From assembly GCF_963678635.1 (NCBI RefSeq), contig NC_087070.1, positions 12,932,539 through 12,992,538 on the forward strand: DNA of 60,000 bases, written 5' to 3'. Below, piece after piece: positions 1 through 15,099 of this stretch. The stretch comes from Symsagittifera roscoffensis (Eukaryota > Xenacoelomorpha > Acoela > Convolutidae). Positions within the stretch are counted from its first letter, which is position 1. The number at the start of each line of letters is the position of its first letter. The position numbers were made by a program, and so were the translations under genes. The notes under the pieces were generated by a model, which was not told the DNA's origin, searched no databases, and saw only the letters and a program-made list of their open reading frames with translations.

Positions 1-2085
1 CACTCCTCTCGCAATGACAAAATGGAGAGAAGATTGAGTAAACACAAAATAAGTCTACCGATTAACGTAACTAGAGAATTACTTCAGCTACAACCCTTTC
101 GGCATCACTCCTCTCGCAATGACAAAATGGAGAGAAGATTGAGTAAACACAAAAAAAGGCTACAGATTAACGTAACTAGGTAATTGCTTCAGCTACAATC
201 CACTCGGCATCACTCCTCTCGCAATGACAAAATGGAGAGAAGATTGAGTAAACACAAAATAAATCTACAGATTAACGTAACTAGAGAATTGCTTCAGCTA
301 CAACCCACTCGGCATCACTCCTCTCGCAATGACAAAATGGAGAGAAGATTGAGTAAACACAAAATAAGATACAGATTAACGTAACTAGAGAATTGCTTCA
401 GCTACAACCCTTTCGCCATCACTCCTCTCGCAATGACAAAATGGAGAGAAGATTGAGTAAACACAAAATAAGTCTACAGATTAACGTAACTAGAGAATTG
501 CTTCAGCTACAACCCACTCGGCATCACTCCTCTCGCAATGATAAAATGGAGAGAAGATTGAGTAAACACAAAATAAATCTACAGATTAACGTAACTAGAG
601 AATTGCTTCAGCTACAACCTACCCGGCATCACTCCTCTCGCAATGGCAAAATGGAGAGAAGATTGAGTAAACATAAAATAAATCTACAGATTAACGTGAC
701 TAGAGAATTGCTTTAGCTACAACCCACTCGGCATCACTCCTCTCGCAATGACAAAATGGAGAGAAGATTGAGTAAACACAAAATAAATCTATAGATTAAC
801 GTAACTAGAGAATTGCTTCAGCTACAACCCACTCGGCATCACTCCTCTCGCAATGACAAAATGGAGAGAAGATTGAGTAAACACAAAATAAGTCTACAGA
901 TTAACGTAACTAGAGAATTGCTTCAGCTACAACCCTTTCGGCATCACTCCTCTCGCAATGACAAAATGGAGAGAAGATTGAGCAAACACAAAATAAGTCT
1001 ACAGATTAACGTAACTAGAGAATTGCTTCAGCTACAACCCACTCGGCATCACTCCTCTCGCAATGACAAAATGGAGAGAAGATTGAGTAAACACAAAATA
1101 AGTCTACAGATTAACGTAACTAGAGAATTGCTTCAGCTACAACCCACTCGGCATCACTCCTCTCGCAATGACAAAATGGAGAGAAGATTGAGTAAACACA
1201 AAATAAATCTACAGATTAACGTAACTAGAGAATTGCTTCAGCTACAACCTACCCGGCATCACTCCTCTCGCAATGACAAAATGGAGAGAAAATTGAATAA
1301 ACACAAAATCAATCTACAGATTAACGTAACTAGAGAATTGCTTCAGCTACAACCCACTCGGCATCACTCCTCTCGCAATGACAAAATGGAGAGAAGATTG
1401 AGTAAACACAAAATAAGTCTACAGATTAACGTAACTAGAGAATTGCTTCAGCTACAACCCTTTCGGCATCACTCCTCTCGCAATGACAAAATGGAGAGAA
1501 GATTGAGTAAACACAAAAAAAGGCTACAGATTAACGTAACTAGGTAATTGCTTCAGCTACAATCCACTCGGCATCACTCCTCTCGCAATGACAAAATGGA
1601 GAGAAGATTGAGTAAACACAAAATAAGATACAGATTAACGTAACTAGAGAATTGCTTCAGCTACAACCCTTTCGCCATCACTCCTCTCGCGATGACAAAA
1701 TGGAGAGAAGATTGAGTAAACACAAAATAAGTCTACAGATTAACGTAACTAGAGAATTGCTTCAGCTACAACCCACTCGGCATCACTCCTCTCGCAATGA
1801 CAAAATGGAGAGAAGATTGAGTAAACACAAAATAAATCTACAGATTAACGTAACTAGAGAATTGCTTCAGCTACAACCTACCCGGCATCACTCCTCTCGC
1901 AATGACAAAATGGAGAGAAGATTGAGTAACCATAAAGTAAATCTACAGATTAACGTGACTAGAGAATTGCTTTAGCTACAACCCACTCGGCATCACTCCT
2001 CTCGCAATGACAAAATGGAGAGAAGATTGAGTAAACGCAAAATAAATCTGCAGATTAACGTAACTAGAGAATTGCTTTAGCTACA

Positions 2086-4160
2086 ACCCACTCGGCATCA
2101 CTCCTCTCGCAATGACAAAATGGAGAGAAGATTGAGTAAACACAAAATAAGTCTACAGATTAACGTAACTAGAGAAATGCTTCAGCTACAACCCACTCGG
2201 CATCACTCCTCTCGCAATGACAAAATGGAGAGAAGATTGAGTAAACACAAAATAAGACTACAGATTAACATAACTAGAAAATTGCTTCAGCTACAATCCA
2301 CTCGGCATCACTCCTCTCGCAATGACAAAATGGAGAGAAGATTGAATAAACACAAAATCAATCTACAGAATAACGTAACTAGAGAATTGCTTCAGCTACA
2401 ACCCACTCGGCATCACTCCTCTCGCAATGACAAAATGGAGAGAAGATTGAGTAAACACAAAATAAGTCTACAGATTAACGTAACTAGAGAATTGCTTCAG
2501 CTACAACCCTTTCGGCATCACTCCTCTCGCAATGAAAAAATGGAGAGAAGATTGAGTAAACACAAAAAAAGGCTACAGATTAACGTAACTAGAGAATTGC
2601 TTCAGCTACAACCCACTCGGCATCACTCCTCTCGCAATGACAAAATGGAGAGAAGATTGATTAAACACAAAATAAATCTACAGATTAATGTGACTAGAGA
2701 ATTGCGTCAGCTACAACCCACTCGGCATCACTCCTCTCGCAATGACAAAATAGAGAGAAGATTGAGTAAACACAAAATAAATCTACAGATTAACGTAACT
2801 AGAGAATTGCTTCAGCTACAACCCACTCGGCATCACTCCTCTCGCAATGACAAAATGGAGAGAAGATTGATTAAACACAAAATAAATCTACAGATTAACG
2901 TAACTAGAGAATTGCTTTAGCTACAACCCACTCGGCATCACTCCTCTCGCAATGACAAAATGGAGAGAAGATTGAGTAAACGCAAAATAAATCTACAGAT
3001 TAACGTAACTAGAGAATTGCTTCAGCTACAACCCACTCGGCATCACTCCTCTCGCAATGACAAAATAGAGAGAAGATTGAGTAAACACAAAATAAATCTA
3101 CAGATTAACGTAACTAGAGAATTGCTTCAGCTACAACCCACTCGGCATCACTCCTCTCGCAATGACAAAATGGAGAGAAGATTGATTAAACACAAAATAA
3201 ATCTACAGATTAACGTAACTAGAGAATTGCTTCAGCTACAACCTACCCGGCATCACTCCTCTCGCAATGACAAAATGGAGAGAAGATTGAGTAACCATAA
3301 AGTAAATCTACAGATTAACGTGACTAGAGAATTGCTTTAGCTACAACCCACTCGGCATCACTCCTCTCGCAATGACAAAATGGAGAGAAGATTGAGTAAA
3401 CACAAAATAAGTCTACAGATTAACGTAACTAGAGAAATGCTTCAGCTACAACCCACTCGGCATCACTCCTCTCGCAATGACAAAATGGAGAGAAGATTGA
3501 GTAAACACAAAATAAGACTACAGATTAACATAACTAGAAAATTGCTTCAGCTACAATCCACTCGGCATCACTCCTCTCGCAATGACAAAATGGAGAGAAG
3601 ATTGAATAAACACAAAATCAATCTACAGAATAACGTAACTAGAGAATTGCTTCAGCTACAACCCACTCGGCATCACTCCTCTCGCAATGACAAAATGGAG
3701 AGAAGATTGAGTAAACACAAAATAAGTCTACAGATTAACGTAACTAGAGAATTGCTTCAGCTACAACCCTTTCGGCATCACTCCTCTCGCAATGACAAAA
3801 TGGAGAGAAGATTGAGTAAACACAAAAAAAGGCTACAGATTAACGTAACTAGAGAATTGCTTCAGCTACAACCCACTCGGCATCACTCCTCTCGCAATGA
3901 CAAAATGGAGAGAAGATTGATTAAACACAAAATAAATCTACAGATTAATGTGACTAGAGAATTGCGTCAGCTACAACCCACTCGGCATCACTCCTCTCGC
4001 AATGACAAAATAGAGAGAAGATTGAGTAAACACAAAATAAATCTACAGATTAACGTAACTAGAGAATTGCTTCAGCTACAACCCACTCGGCATCACTCCT
4101 CTCGCAATGACAAAATGGAGAGAAGATTGATTAAACACAAAATAAATCTACAGATTAACG
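2086..4160 (+). repeat. Higher-order repeat block (12 monomers, 1260 bp)
   Basis: Within the satellite the stretch 2086-2900 is repeated at 3346-4160 with an offset of exactly 1260 bp, or 12 monomers, with only a few base changes. Shared private variants include GAGAAATGCTTCAG, AAGACTACAGATTAACATAAC, CTACAGAATAACG and GAATTGCGTCAG in the same order. Related offsets occur nearby: 393 against 1652 (1259 bp), 1960 against 3325 (1365 bp, 13 monomers) and 4632 against 5473 (841 bp, 8 monomers plus 1 bp). This is the pattern left by unequal exchange of multi-monomer blocks. Confidence 0.85.
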
Positions 4161-7100
4161 TAACTAGAGAATTGCTTCAGCTACAACCCACTCGGCATCA
4201 CTCCTCTCGCAATGACAAAATGGAGAGAAGATTGATTAAACACAAATTTAATCTACAGATTAACATAACTAGAGAATTGCTTTAGCTACAACCCACTCGG
4301 CATCACTCCTCTCGCAATGACAAAATGGAGAGAAGATTGAGTAAACACAAAATAAATCTACAGATTAACGTAACTAGAGAATTGCTTTAGCTACAACCCA
4401 CTCGGCATCACTCCTCTCGCAATGACAAAATGGAGAGAAGATTGAGTAAACACAAAACAAATCTACAGATTAACGTAACTAGAGAATTGCTTTAGCTACA
4501 ACCCACTCGGCATCTCCCCTCTCGCAATGACAAATTGAAGAGAAGATTGAGTAAACACAAAATAAATCTACAGATTAACGTAACTAGAGAATTGATTTAG
4601 CTACAACCCACTCGGCATCACTCCTTTCGCAATGAAAAAATGGCAGAGAAGATTGAGTAAACACAAAATAAATCTACAGATTAACGTAACTAGAGAATTG
4701 CTTCAGCTACAACCCACTCGGCATCACTCCTCTCGCAATGACAAAATGGAGAGAAGATTGAGTAAACACAAAATAAATCTACAAATTAACGTAACTAGAG
4801 AATTGCTTCAGCTACAACCCACTCGGCATCACTCCTCTCGCAATGACAAAATGGAGAGAAGATTGATTAAACACAAAATAAATCTACAGATATACGTAAC
4901 TAGAGAATTGCTTTAGCTACAACCCACTCGGCATCACTCCTCTCGCAATGACAAAATGGAGAGAAGATTGAGTAAACACAAAATAATTCTACAGATTAAC
5001 GTAACTAGAGAATTGCTTTAGCTACAACCCACTCGGCATCACTCCTCTCGCAATGAAAAAATGGAGAGAAGATTGAGTAAACACAAATTTAATCTACAGA
5101 TTAACATAACTAGAGAATTGCTTTAGCTACAACCCACTCGGCATCACTCCTCTCGCAATGACAAAATGGAGAGAAGATTGAGTAAACACAAAATAAATCT
5201 ACAGATTAACGTAACTAGAGAATTGCTTTAGCTACAACCCACTCGGCATCACTCCTCTCGCAATGACAAAATGGAGAGAAGATTGAGTAAACACAAAACA
5301 AATCTACAGATTAACGTAACTAGAGAATTGCTTTAGCTACAACCCACTCGGCATCTCCCCTCTCGCAATGACAAATTGAAGAGAAGATTGAGTAAACAGA
5401 AAATAAATCTACAGATTAACGTAACTAGAGAATTGCTTTAGCTACAACCCACTCGGCATCACTCCTTTCGCAATGACAAAATGGCAGAGAAGATTGAGTA
5501 AACACAAAATAAATCTACAGATTAACGTAACTAGAGAATTGCTTCAGCTACAACCCACTCGGCATCACTCCTCTCGCAATGACAAAATGGAGAGAAGATT
5601 GAGTAAACACAAAATAAATCTACAAATTAACGTAACTAGAGAATTGCTTCAGCTACAACCCACTCGGCATCACTCCTCTCGCAATGACAAAATGGAGAGA
5701 AGATTGATTAAACACAAAATAAATCTATAGATATACGTAACTAGAGAATTGCTTTAGCTACAACCCACTCGGCATCACTCCTCTCTCAATGACAAAATGG
5801 AGAGAAGATTGAGTAAACACAAAATAATTCTACAGATTAACGTAACTAGAGAATTGCTTTAGCTACAACCCACTCGGCATCACTCCTCTCGCAATGACAA
5901 AATGGAAAGAAGATTGAGTAAACACAAAATAAATCTACAGATTAACGTAGCTAGAGAATTGCTTTAGCTACAACCCACTCGTCATCGCTCCTCTCGCAAT
6001 GAAAAAATGGAGAGAAGATTGAGTAAACACAAAATAAATCTACAGATTAACGTAACTAGAGAATTGCTTCAGCTACAACCCACTAGGCATCACTCCTCTC
6101 GCAGTTAAAAAATGGAGAGAAGATTGATTAAACACAAAATAAATCTACAGATCAACGTAACTAGAGAATTGCTTTAGTTACAACCCACTCGGCATCACTC
6201 CTCTCGCAATGACAAAATGGAGAGAACATTGAGTAAACACAAAATAATTCTACAGATTAACGTAACTAGAGAATTGCTTTAGCTACAACCCATACGGCAT
6301 CACTCCTCTCGCAATGACAAAATGGAGAGAAGATAGAGTAAACACAAAATAAATCTACAGAGTAACGTAACTAGAGAATTGCTTTAGCTACAACCCACTC
6401 GGCATCACTCCTCTCGCAATGACAAAATGGAGAGAAGATTGAGTAAACACAAAATAATTCTAAAGATTAACGTAACTAGAGAATTGCTTCAGCTACAATC
6501 CACTCGGCATCACTCCTCTCGCAACGACAAAATGGAGAGAAGATTGAGTAAACACAAAATAAATCTACAGATTAACGTAACTAGAGAATTGCTTTAGCTA
6601 CAACCCACACGGCATCACTCCTCTCGCAATGACAAAATGGAGAGAAGATTGAGTAAACACAAAATAAATCTACAGATTAACGTAACTAGAGAATTGCTTA
6701 GCTACAACCCACTCGGCATCACTCCTCTCGCAATGACAAAATGGAGAGAAGATTGATTAAACACAAAATAAATCTACATATTAACGTAACTAGAGAATTG
6801 CTTTAGCTACAACCCACTCGGCATCACTCCTCTCGCAATGACAAAATGGAGAGAAGTTTGAGTGAACACAAAATAAATCTACCGATTAAGGTAACTAGAG
6901 AATTGCTTTAGCTACAACCCACTCGGCATCACTCCTCTCGCAATGACAAAATGGAGAGAAGATTGAGTAAATACAAAATAAATCTACAGATTAACGTAAC
7001 TAGAGAATTGCTTTAGCTACAACCGACTCGGCATCACTCCTCTCGCAATGACAAAATGGAGAGAAGATTGAGTAAACACAAAATAAATCTACAGATTAAC

Positions 7101-10100
7101 GTAACTAGAGAATTGCTTTAGCTACAACCCACTCGGCATCAATCCTCTCGCAATGACAAAATGGAGAGAATATTGAGTAAACACAAAATAAATCTACAGA
7201 TTAACATAACTAGAGAATTGCTTTAGCTACAACCCACTCGGCATCACTCCTCTCGCAATGACAAATTGGAGAGAAGGTTGAGTAAACACAAAATAAATCT
7301 ACAGATTAAGGTAACTAGAGAATTGATTCAGCTACAACCCACTCGGCATCACTCCTCTCGCAATGACAAAATGGAGAGAAGATTGAGTAAACACAAAGAA
7401 AAAAATCTACAGATTAACGTAACTAGAGAATTGCTTCAGCTTCAACCCACTCGGCATCGCTCCTTTCGCAATGACAAAATGGAGAGAAGATTGAGTAAAC
7501 ACAAAATAAATCTACAGATTAACGTAACTACAGAATTGCTTTAGCTACAACCCACTCGGCATCACTCCTCTCGCAATGACAAAATGGAGAGAAGATTGAG
7601 TAAACACAAAATAAATCTACAGATTAACGTAACTAGAGAATTGCGTCAGCTACAACCCACTCGGCATCACTCCTCTCGCAATGACAAAATGGAGAGAAGA
7701 TTGAGTAAACACAAAATAAATCTACAGATTAACGTAACTAGAGAATTGCTTTAGCTACAACACACTCGGATTCACTCCTCTCGCAATGACAAAATGGAGA
7801 GAAGATTGAGTAAACACAAAATAAATCTACAGATTAACGTAACTAGAGAATTGCTTTAGCTACATCCCACTCGGCATCACTCCTCTCGCAATGACAAAAT
7901 GGAGAGAAGGTTGAGTAAACACAAAATAAATCTACAGATTAAGGTAACTAGAGAATTGCTTTAGCTACATCCCACTCGGCATCACTCCTCTCGCAATGAC
8001 AAAATGGAGAGAATGTTGAGTAAACACAAAATAAATCAACAGATTAAGGTAACTAGAGAATTGCTTTAGCTACAACCCACTCGGCATCACTTCTCTCGCA
8101 ATGACAAAATGGAGAGAAGGTTGAGTAAACACAAAATAAATCTACAGATTAAGTTAACTAGAGAATTGCTTTAGCTGCAACCCACTCGGCATCACTCCTC
8201 TCGCAATGACAAAATGGAGAGAAGATTGAGTAAACACAAAATAAATCTACAGATTAACGTAACTAGAGAATTGCTTCAGCTTCAACCCACTCGGCATCAC
8301 TCCTTTCGCAATGACAAAATGGAGAGAAGATTGAGTAAACACAAAATAAATCTACAGATTAACGTAACTAGAGAATTGCTTTAGCTACAACCCACTCGGC
8401 ATCACTCCTCTCGCAATGACAAAATGGAGAGAAGATTGAGTAAACACAAAATAAATCTACAGATTAACGTAACTAGAGAATTGCGTCAGCTACAACCCAC
8501 TCGGCATCACTCCTCTCGCAATGACAAAATGGAGAGAAGATTGAGTAAACACAAAAAAAATCTACAGATTAACGTAACTAGAGAATTGCTTTAGCTACAA
8601 CACACTAGGATTCACTCCTCTCGCAATGACAAAACGGAGAGAAGATTGAATAAACACAAAATAAATCTACAGATTAACGTAACTAGAGAATTGCTTTAGC
8701 TACATCCCACTCGGCATCACTCCTCTCGCAATGACAAAATGGAGAGAAGGTTGAGTAAACACAAAATAAATCTACAGATTAAGGTAACTAGAGAATTGCT
8801 TTAGTTACAACCCACTCGGCATCTTTCCTCTCGCAATGACAAAATGGAGAGAAGGTTGAGTAAACACAAAATAAATCTACAGATTAAGGTAACTAGAGAA
8901 TTGCTTTAGCTACATCCCCTTCGGCATCACTCCTCTCGCAATGACAAAATGGAGAGAATGTTGAGTAAACACAAAATAAATCAACAGATTAAGGTAACTA
9001 GAGAATTGCTTTAGCTACAACCCACTCGGCATCACTCCTCTCGCAATGACAAAATGGAGAGAAGGTTGAGTAAACACAAAATAAATCTACAGATTAAGTT
9101 AACTAGAGAATTGCTTTAGCTACAACCCACTCGGCATCACTCCTCTCGCAATGACAAAATGGAGAGAAGATTGAGTAAACACAAAATAAATCTACAGATT
9201 AACGTAACTAGAGAATTGCTTTAGCTACATCCCACTCGGCATCACTCCTCTCGCAATGACAAAATGGAGAGAAGGTTGAGTAAACACAAAATAAATCTAC
9301 AGGTTAACGTAACTAGAGAATTGCTTTAGCTACATCCCACTCGGCATCACTCCTCTCGCAATGACAAAATGGAGAGAAGGTTGAGTAAACACAAAATAAA
9401 TCTACAGATTAAGGTAACTAGAGAATTGCTTTAGCTACAACCCACTCGGCATCACTCCTCTCGCAATGACAAAATGGAGAGAAGATTGAGTAAACACAAA
9501 GAAAAAAATCTACAGATTAACGTAACTAGAGAATTGCTTCAGCTTCAACCCACTCGGCATCACTCCTTTCGCAATGACAAAATGGAGAGAAGATTGAGTA
9601 AACACAAAATAAATCTACAGATTAACGTAACTAGAGAATAAGCTACAACCCACTCGGCATCACTCCTCTCGCAATGACAAAATGGAGAGAAGGTTGAGTA
9701 AACACAAAATAAATCTACAGATTAAGGTAACTAGAGAATTGCTTTAGCTACAACCCACTCGGCATCACTCCTCTCGCAATGACAAAATGGAGAGAAGATT
9801 GAGTAAACACAAAGAAAAAAATCTACAGATTAACGTAACTAGAGAATTGCTTCAGCTACAACCCACTCGGCATCACTCCTCTCGCAATGACAAAATGGAG
9901 AGAAGATTGAGTAAACACAAAATAAATCTACAGATTAACGTAACTAGAGAATTGCTTTAGCTACATCCCACTCGGCATCACTCCTCTCGCAATGACAAAA
10001 TGGAGAGAGGTTGAGTAAACACAAAATAAATCTACAGATTAAGGTAACTAGAGAATTGCTTTAGCTACAACCCACTCGGCATCACTCCTCTCGCAATGAC

Positions 10101-13100
10101 AAAATGGAGAGAAGATTGAGTAAACACAAAGAAAAAAATCTACAGATTAACGTAACTAGAGAATTGCTTCAGCTTCAACCCACTCGGCATCACTCCTTTC
10201 GCAATGACAAAATGGAGAGATGATTTAGTAAACACAAAATAAATCTACAGATTAACGTAACTAGAGAATAAGCTACAACCCACTCGGCATCACTCCTCTC
10301 GCAATGACAAAATGGAGAGAAGATTGAGTAAACACAAAATAAATCTACAGATTAAGGTAACTAGAGAATTGCTTTAGCTACAACCCACTCGGCATCACTC
10401 CTCTCGCAATGACAAAATGGAGAGAAGATTGAGTAAACACAAAGAAAAAAATTTACAGATTAACGTAACTAGAGAATTGCTTCAGCTTCAACCCACTCGG
10501 CATCACTCCTTTCGCAATGACAAAATGGAGAGAAGATTGAGTAAACACAAAATAAATCTACAGATTAAGGTAACTAGAGAATTGCTTTAGCTACAACCCA
10601 CTCGGCATCACTCCTCTCGCAATGACAAAATGGAGAGAAGATTGAGTAAACACAAAGAAAAAAATCTACAGATTAACGTAACTAGAGAATTGCTTCAGCT
10701 TCAACCCACTCGGCATCACTCCTCTCGCAATGACAAAATGGAGAGAAGATTGAGTAAACACAAAATAAATCTACAGATTAACGTAACTAGAGAATAAGCT
10801 ACAACCCACTCGGCATCACTCCTCTCGCAATGACAAAATCGAGAGAAGATTGAGTAAACACAAAATAAATCTACAGATTAACGTAACTAGAGAATTGCTT
10901 TAGCTACAACAAACTTGGATTCACTCCTCTCGCAATGACAAAATGGAGAGAAGATTGAGTAAACACAAAATAAATCTACAGATTAACGTAACTAGAGAAT
11001 TGCTTAGCTACAACCCACTCGGCATCACTCCTCTCGCAATGACAAAACGGAGAGAAGATTGAATAAACACAAAATAAATCTACAGATTAACGTAACTAGA
11101 GAATTGCTTTAGCTACATCCCACTCGGCATCACTCTTCTCGCAATGACAAAATGGAGAGAAGGTTGAGTAAACACAAAATAAATCTACAGATTAAGGTAA
11201 CTAGAGAATTGCTTTAGTTACAACCCACTCGGCATCTTTCCTCTCGCAATGACAAAATGGAGAGAAGGTTGAGTAAACACAAAATAAATCTACAGATTAA
11301 GGTAACTAGAGAATTGCTTTAGCTACATCCCACTCGGCATCACTCCTCTCGCAATGACAAAATGGAGAGAATGTTGAGTAAACACAAAATAAATCAACAG
11401 ATTAAGGTAACTAGAGAATTGCTTTAGCTACAACCCACTCGGCATCACTCCTCTCGCAATGACAAAATGGAGAGAAGGTTGAGTAAACACAAAATAAATC
11501 TACAGATTAAGTTAACTAGAGAATTGCTTTAGCTACAACCCACTCGGCATCACTCCTCTCGCAATGACAAAATGGAGAGAAGATTGAGTAAACACAAAAT
11601 AAATCTACAGATTAACGTAACTAGAGAATTGCTTCAGCTACAACCCACTCGGCATCACTCCTCTCGCAATGACAAAATGGAGAGAAGATTGAGTAAACAC
11701 AAAATAAATCTACAGATTAACGTAACTAGAGAATTGCTTTAGCTACATCCCACTCGGCATCACTCCTCTCGCAATGACAAAATGGAGAGAAGGTTGAGTA
11801 AACACAAATTAAATCTACAGATTAAGGTAACTAGAGAATTGCTTAAGCTACAACCCACTCGGCATCACTCCTCTCGCAATGACAAAATGGAGAGAAGATT
11901 GAGTAAACACAAAGAAAAAAATCTACAGATTAACGTAACTAGAGAATTGCTTCAGCTTCAACCCACTCGGCATCACTCCTTTCGCAATGACAAAATGGAG
12001 AGAAGATTGAGTAAACACAAAATAAATCTACAGATTAAGGTAACTAGAGAATTGCTTTAGCTACAACCCACTCGGCATCACTCCTCTCGCAATGACAAAA
12101 TGGAGAGAAGATTGAGTAAACACAAAGAAAAAAATCTACAGATTAACGTAACTAGAGAATTGCTTCAGCTTCAACCCACTCGGCATCACTCCTTTCGCAA
12201 TGACAAAATGGAGAGAAGATTGAGTAAACACAAAATAAATCTACAGATTAAGGTAACTAGAGAATTGCTTTAGCTACAACCCACTCGGCATCACTCCTCT
12301 CGCAATGACAAAATGGAGAGAAGATTGAGTAAACACAAAGAAAAAAATCTACAGATTAACGTAACTAGAGAATTGCTTCAGCTTCAACCCACTCGGCATC
12401 ACTCCTCTCGCAATGACAAAATGGAGAGAAGATTGAGTAAACACAAAATAAATCTACAGATTAACGTAACTAGAGAATAAGCTACAACCCACTCGGCATC
12501 ACTCCTCTCGCAATGACAAAATGGAGAGAAGATTGAGTAAACACAAAATAAATCTACAGATTAACGTAACTAGAGAATTGCTTTAGCTACAACAAATTTG
12601 GATTCACTCCTCTCGCAATGACAAAATGGAGAGAAGATTGAGTAAACACAAAATAAATCTACAGATTAACGTAACTAGAGAATTGCTTAGCTACAACCCA
12701 CTCGGCATCACTCCTCTCGCAATGACAAAACGGAGAGAAGATTGAATAAACACAAAATAAATCTACAGATTAACGTAACTAGAGAATTGCTTTAGCTACA
12801 TCCCACTCGGTATCTTTCCTCTCGCAATGACAAAATGGAGAGAAGGTTGAGTAAACACAAAATAAATCTACAGATTAAGGTAACTAGAGAATTGCTTTAG
12901 CTACATCCCACTCGGCATCACTCCTCTCGCAATGACAAAATGGAGAGAATGTTGAGTAAACACAAAATAAATCAACAGATTAAGGTAACTAGAGAATTGC
13001 TTTAGCTACAACCCACTCGGCATCACTCCTCTCGCAATGACAAAATGGAGAGAAGGTTGAGTAAACACAAAATAAATCTACAGATTAAGTTAACTAGAGA

Positions 13101-15099
13101 ATTGCTTTAGCTACAACCCACTCGGCATCACTTCTCTCGCAATGACAAAATGGAGAGAAGATTGAGTAAACACAAAATAAATCTACAGATTAACGTAACT
13201 AGAGAATTGCTTCAGCTACAACCCACTCGGCATCACTCCTCTCGCAATGACAAAATGGAGAGAAGATTGAGTAAACACAAAATAAATCTACAGATTAACG
13301 TAACTAGAGAATTGCTTTAGCTACATCCCACTCGGCATCACTCCTCTCGCAATGACAAAATGGAGAGAAGGTTGAGTAAACACAAAATAAATCTACAGAT
13401 TAACGTAACTAGAGAATTGCTTTAGCTACATCCCACTCGGCATCACTCCTCTCGCAATGACAAAATGGAGAGAATGTTGAGTAAACACAAAATAAATCAA
13501 CAGATTAAGGTAACTAGAGAATTGCTTTAGCTACAACCCACTCGGCATCACTCCTCTCGCAATGACAAAATGGAGAGAAGGTTGAGTAAACACAAAATAA
13601 ATCTACAGATTAAGTTAACTAGAGAATTGCTTTAGCTACAACCCACTCGGCATCACTCCTCTCGCAATGACAAAATGGAGAGAAGATTGAGTAAACTCAA
13701 AATAAATCTACAGATTAACGTAACTAGAGAATTGCTTCAGCTACAACCCACTCGGCATCACTCCTCTCGCAATGACAAAATGGAGAGAAGATTGAGTAAA
13801 CACAAAATAAATCTACAGATTAACGTAACTAGAGAATTGCTTTAGCTACATCCCACTCGGCATCACTCCTCTCGCAATGACAAAATGGAGAGAAGGTTGA
13901 GTAAACACAAAATAAATCTACAGATTAAGGTAACTAGAGAATTGCTTAAGCTACAACCCACTCGGCATCACTCCTCTCGCAATGACAAAATGGAGAGAAG
14001 ATTGAGTAAACACAAAGAAAAAAATCTACAGATTAACGTAACTAGAGAATTGCTTCAGCTTCAACCCACTCGGCATCACTCCTTTCGCAATGACAAAATG
14101 GAGAGAAGATTGAGTAAACACAAAATAAATCTACAGATTAACGTAACTAGAGAATTGCTTTAGCTACAACCCACTCGGCATCACTCCTCTCGCAATGACA
14201 AAATGGAGAGAAGATTGAGTAAACACAAAATAAATCTACAGATTAACGTAACTAGAGAATTGCTTTAGCTACAACACACTCGGATTCACTCCTCTCGCAA
14301 TGACAAAATGGAGAGAAGATTGAGTAAACACAAAAAAATCTACAGATTAACGTAACTAGAGAACTGCTTTAGCTACAACACACTCGGATTCACTCCTCTC
14401 GCAATGACAAAATGGAGAGAAGATTGAGTAAACGCAAAATAAATCTACAGATTAACGTAACTAGAGAATAAGCTACAACCCACTCGGCATCACTCCTCTC
14501 GCAATGACAAAATGGAGAGAAGATTGAGTAAACACAAAATAAATCTACAGATTAACGTAACTAGAGAATTGCTTTAGCTACAACACACTTGGATTCACTC
14601 CTCTCGAAATGACAAAATGGAGAGAAGATTGAGTAAACACAAAATAAATCTACAGATTAACGTAACTAGAGAATTGCTTTAGCTACAACACACTCGGATT
14701 CACTCCTCTCGCAATGACAAAATGGAGAGAAGATTGAGTAAACACAAAATAAATCTACAGATTAACGTAACTAGAGAACTGCTTTAGCTACAACACACTC
14801 GGATTCACTCCTCTCGCAATGACAAAATGGAGAGAAGATTGAGTAAACACAAAATAAATCTACAGATTAACGTAACTAGAGAATAAGCTACAACCCACTC
14901 GGCATCACTCTTCTCGCAATGACAAAATGGAGAGAAGATTGAGTAAACACAAAATAAATCTACAGATTAACGTAACTATAGAATTGCTTTAGCTACAACA
15001 CACTTGGATTCACTCCTCTCGAAATGACAAAATGGAGAGAAGATTGAGTAAACACAAAATAAATCTACAGATTAACGTAACTAGAGAATTGCTTTAGCT

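Noticed and set aside
184-14163. Many open frames of 66-301 codons in the satellite
   Set aside because: They are the same 35-codon monomer read repeatedly; stop-free stretches follow from a period divisible by three. I list one satellite instead of genes.
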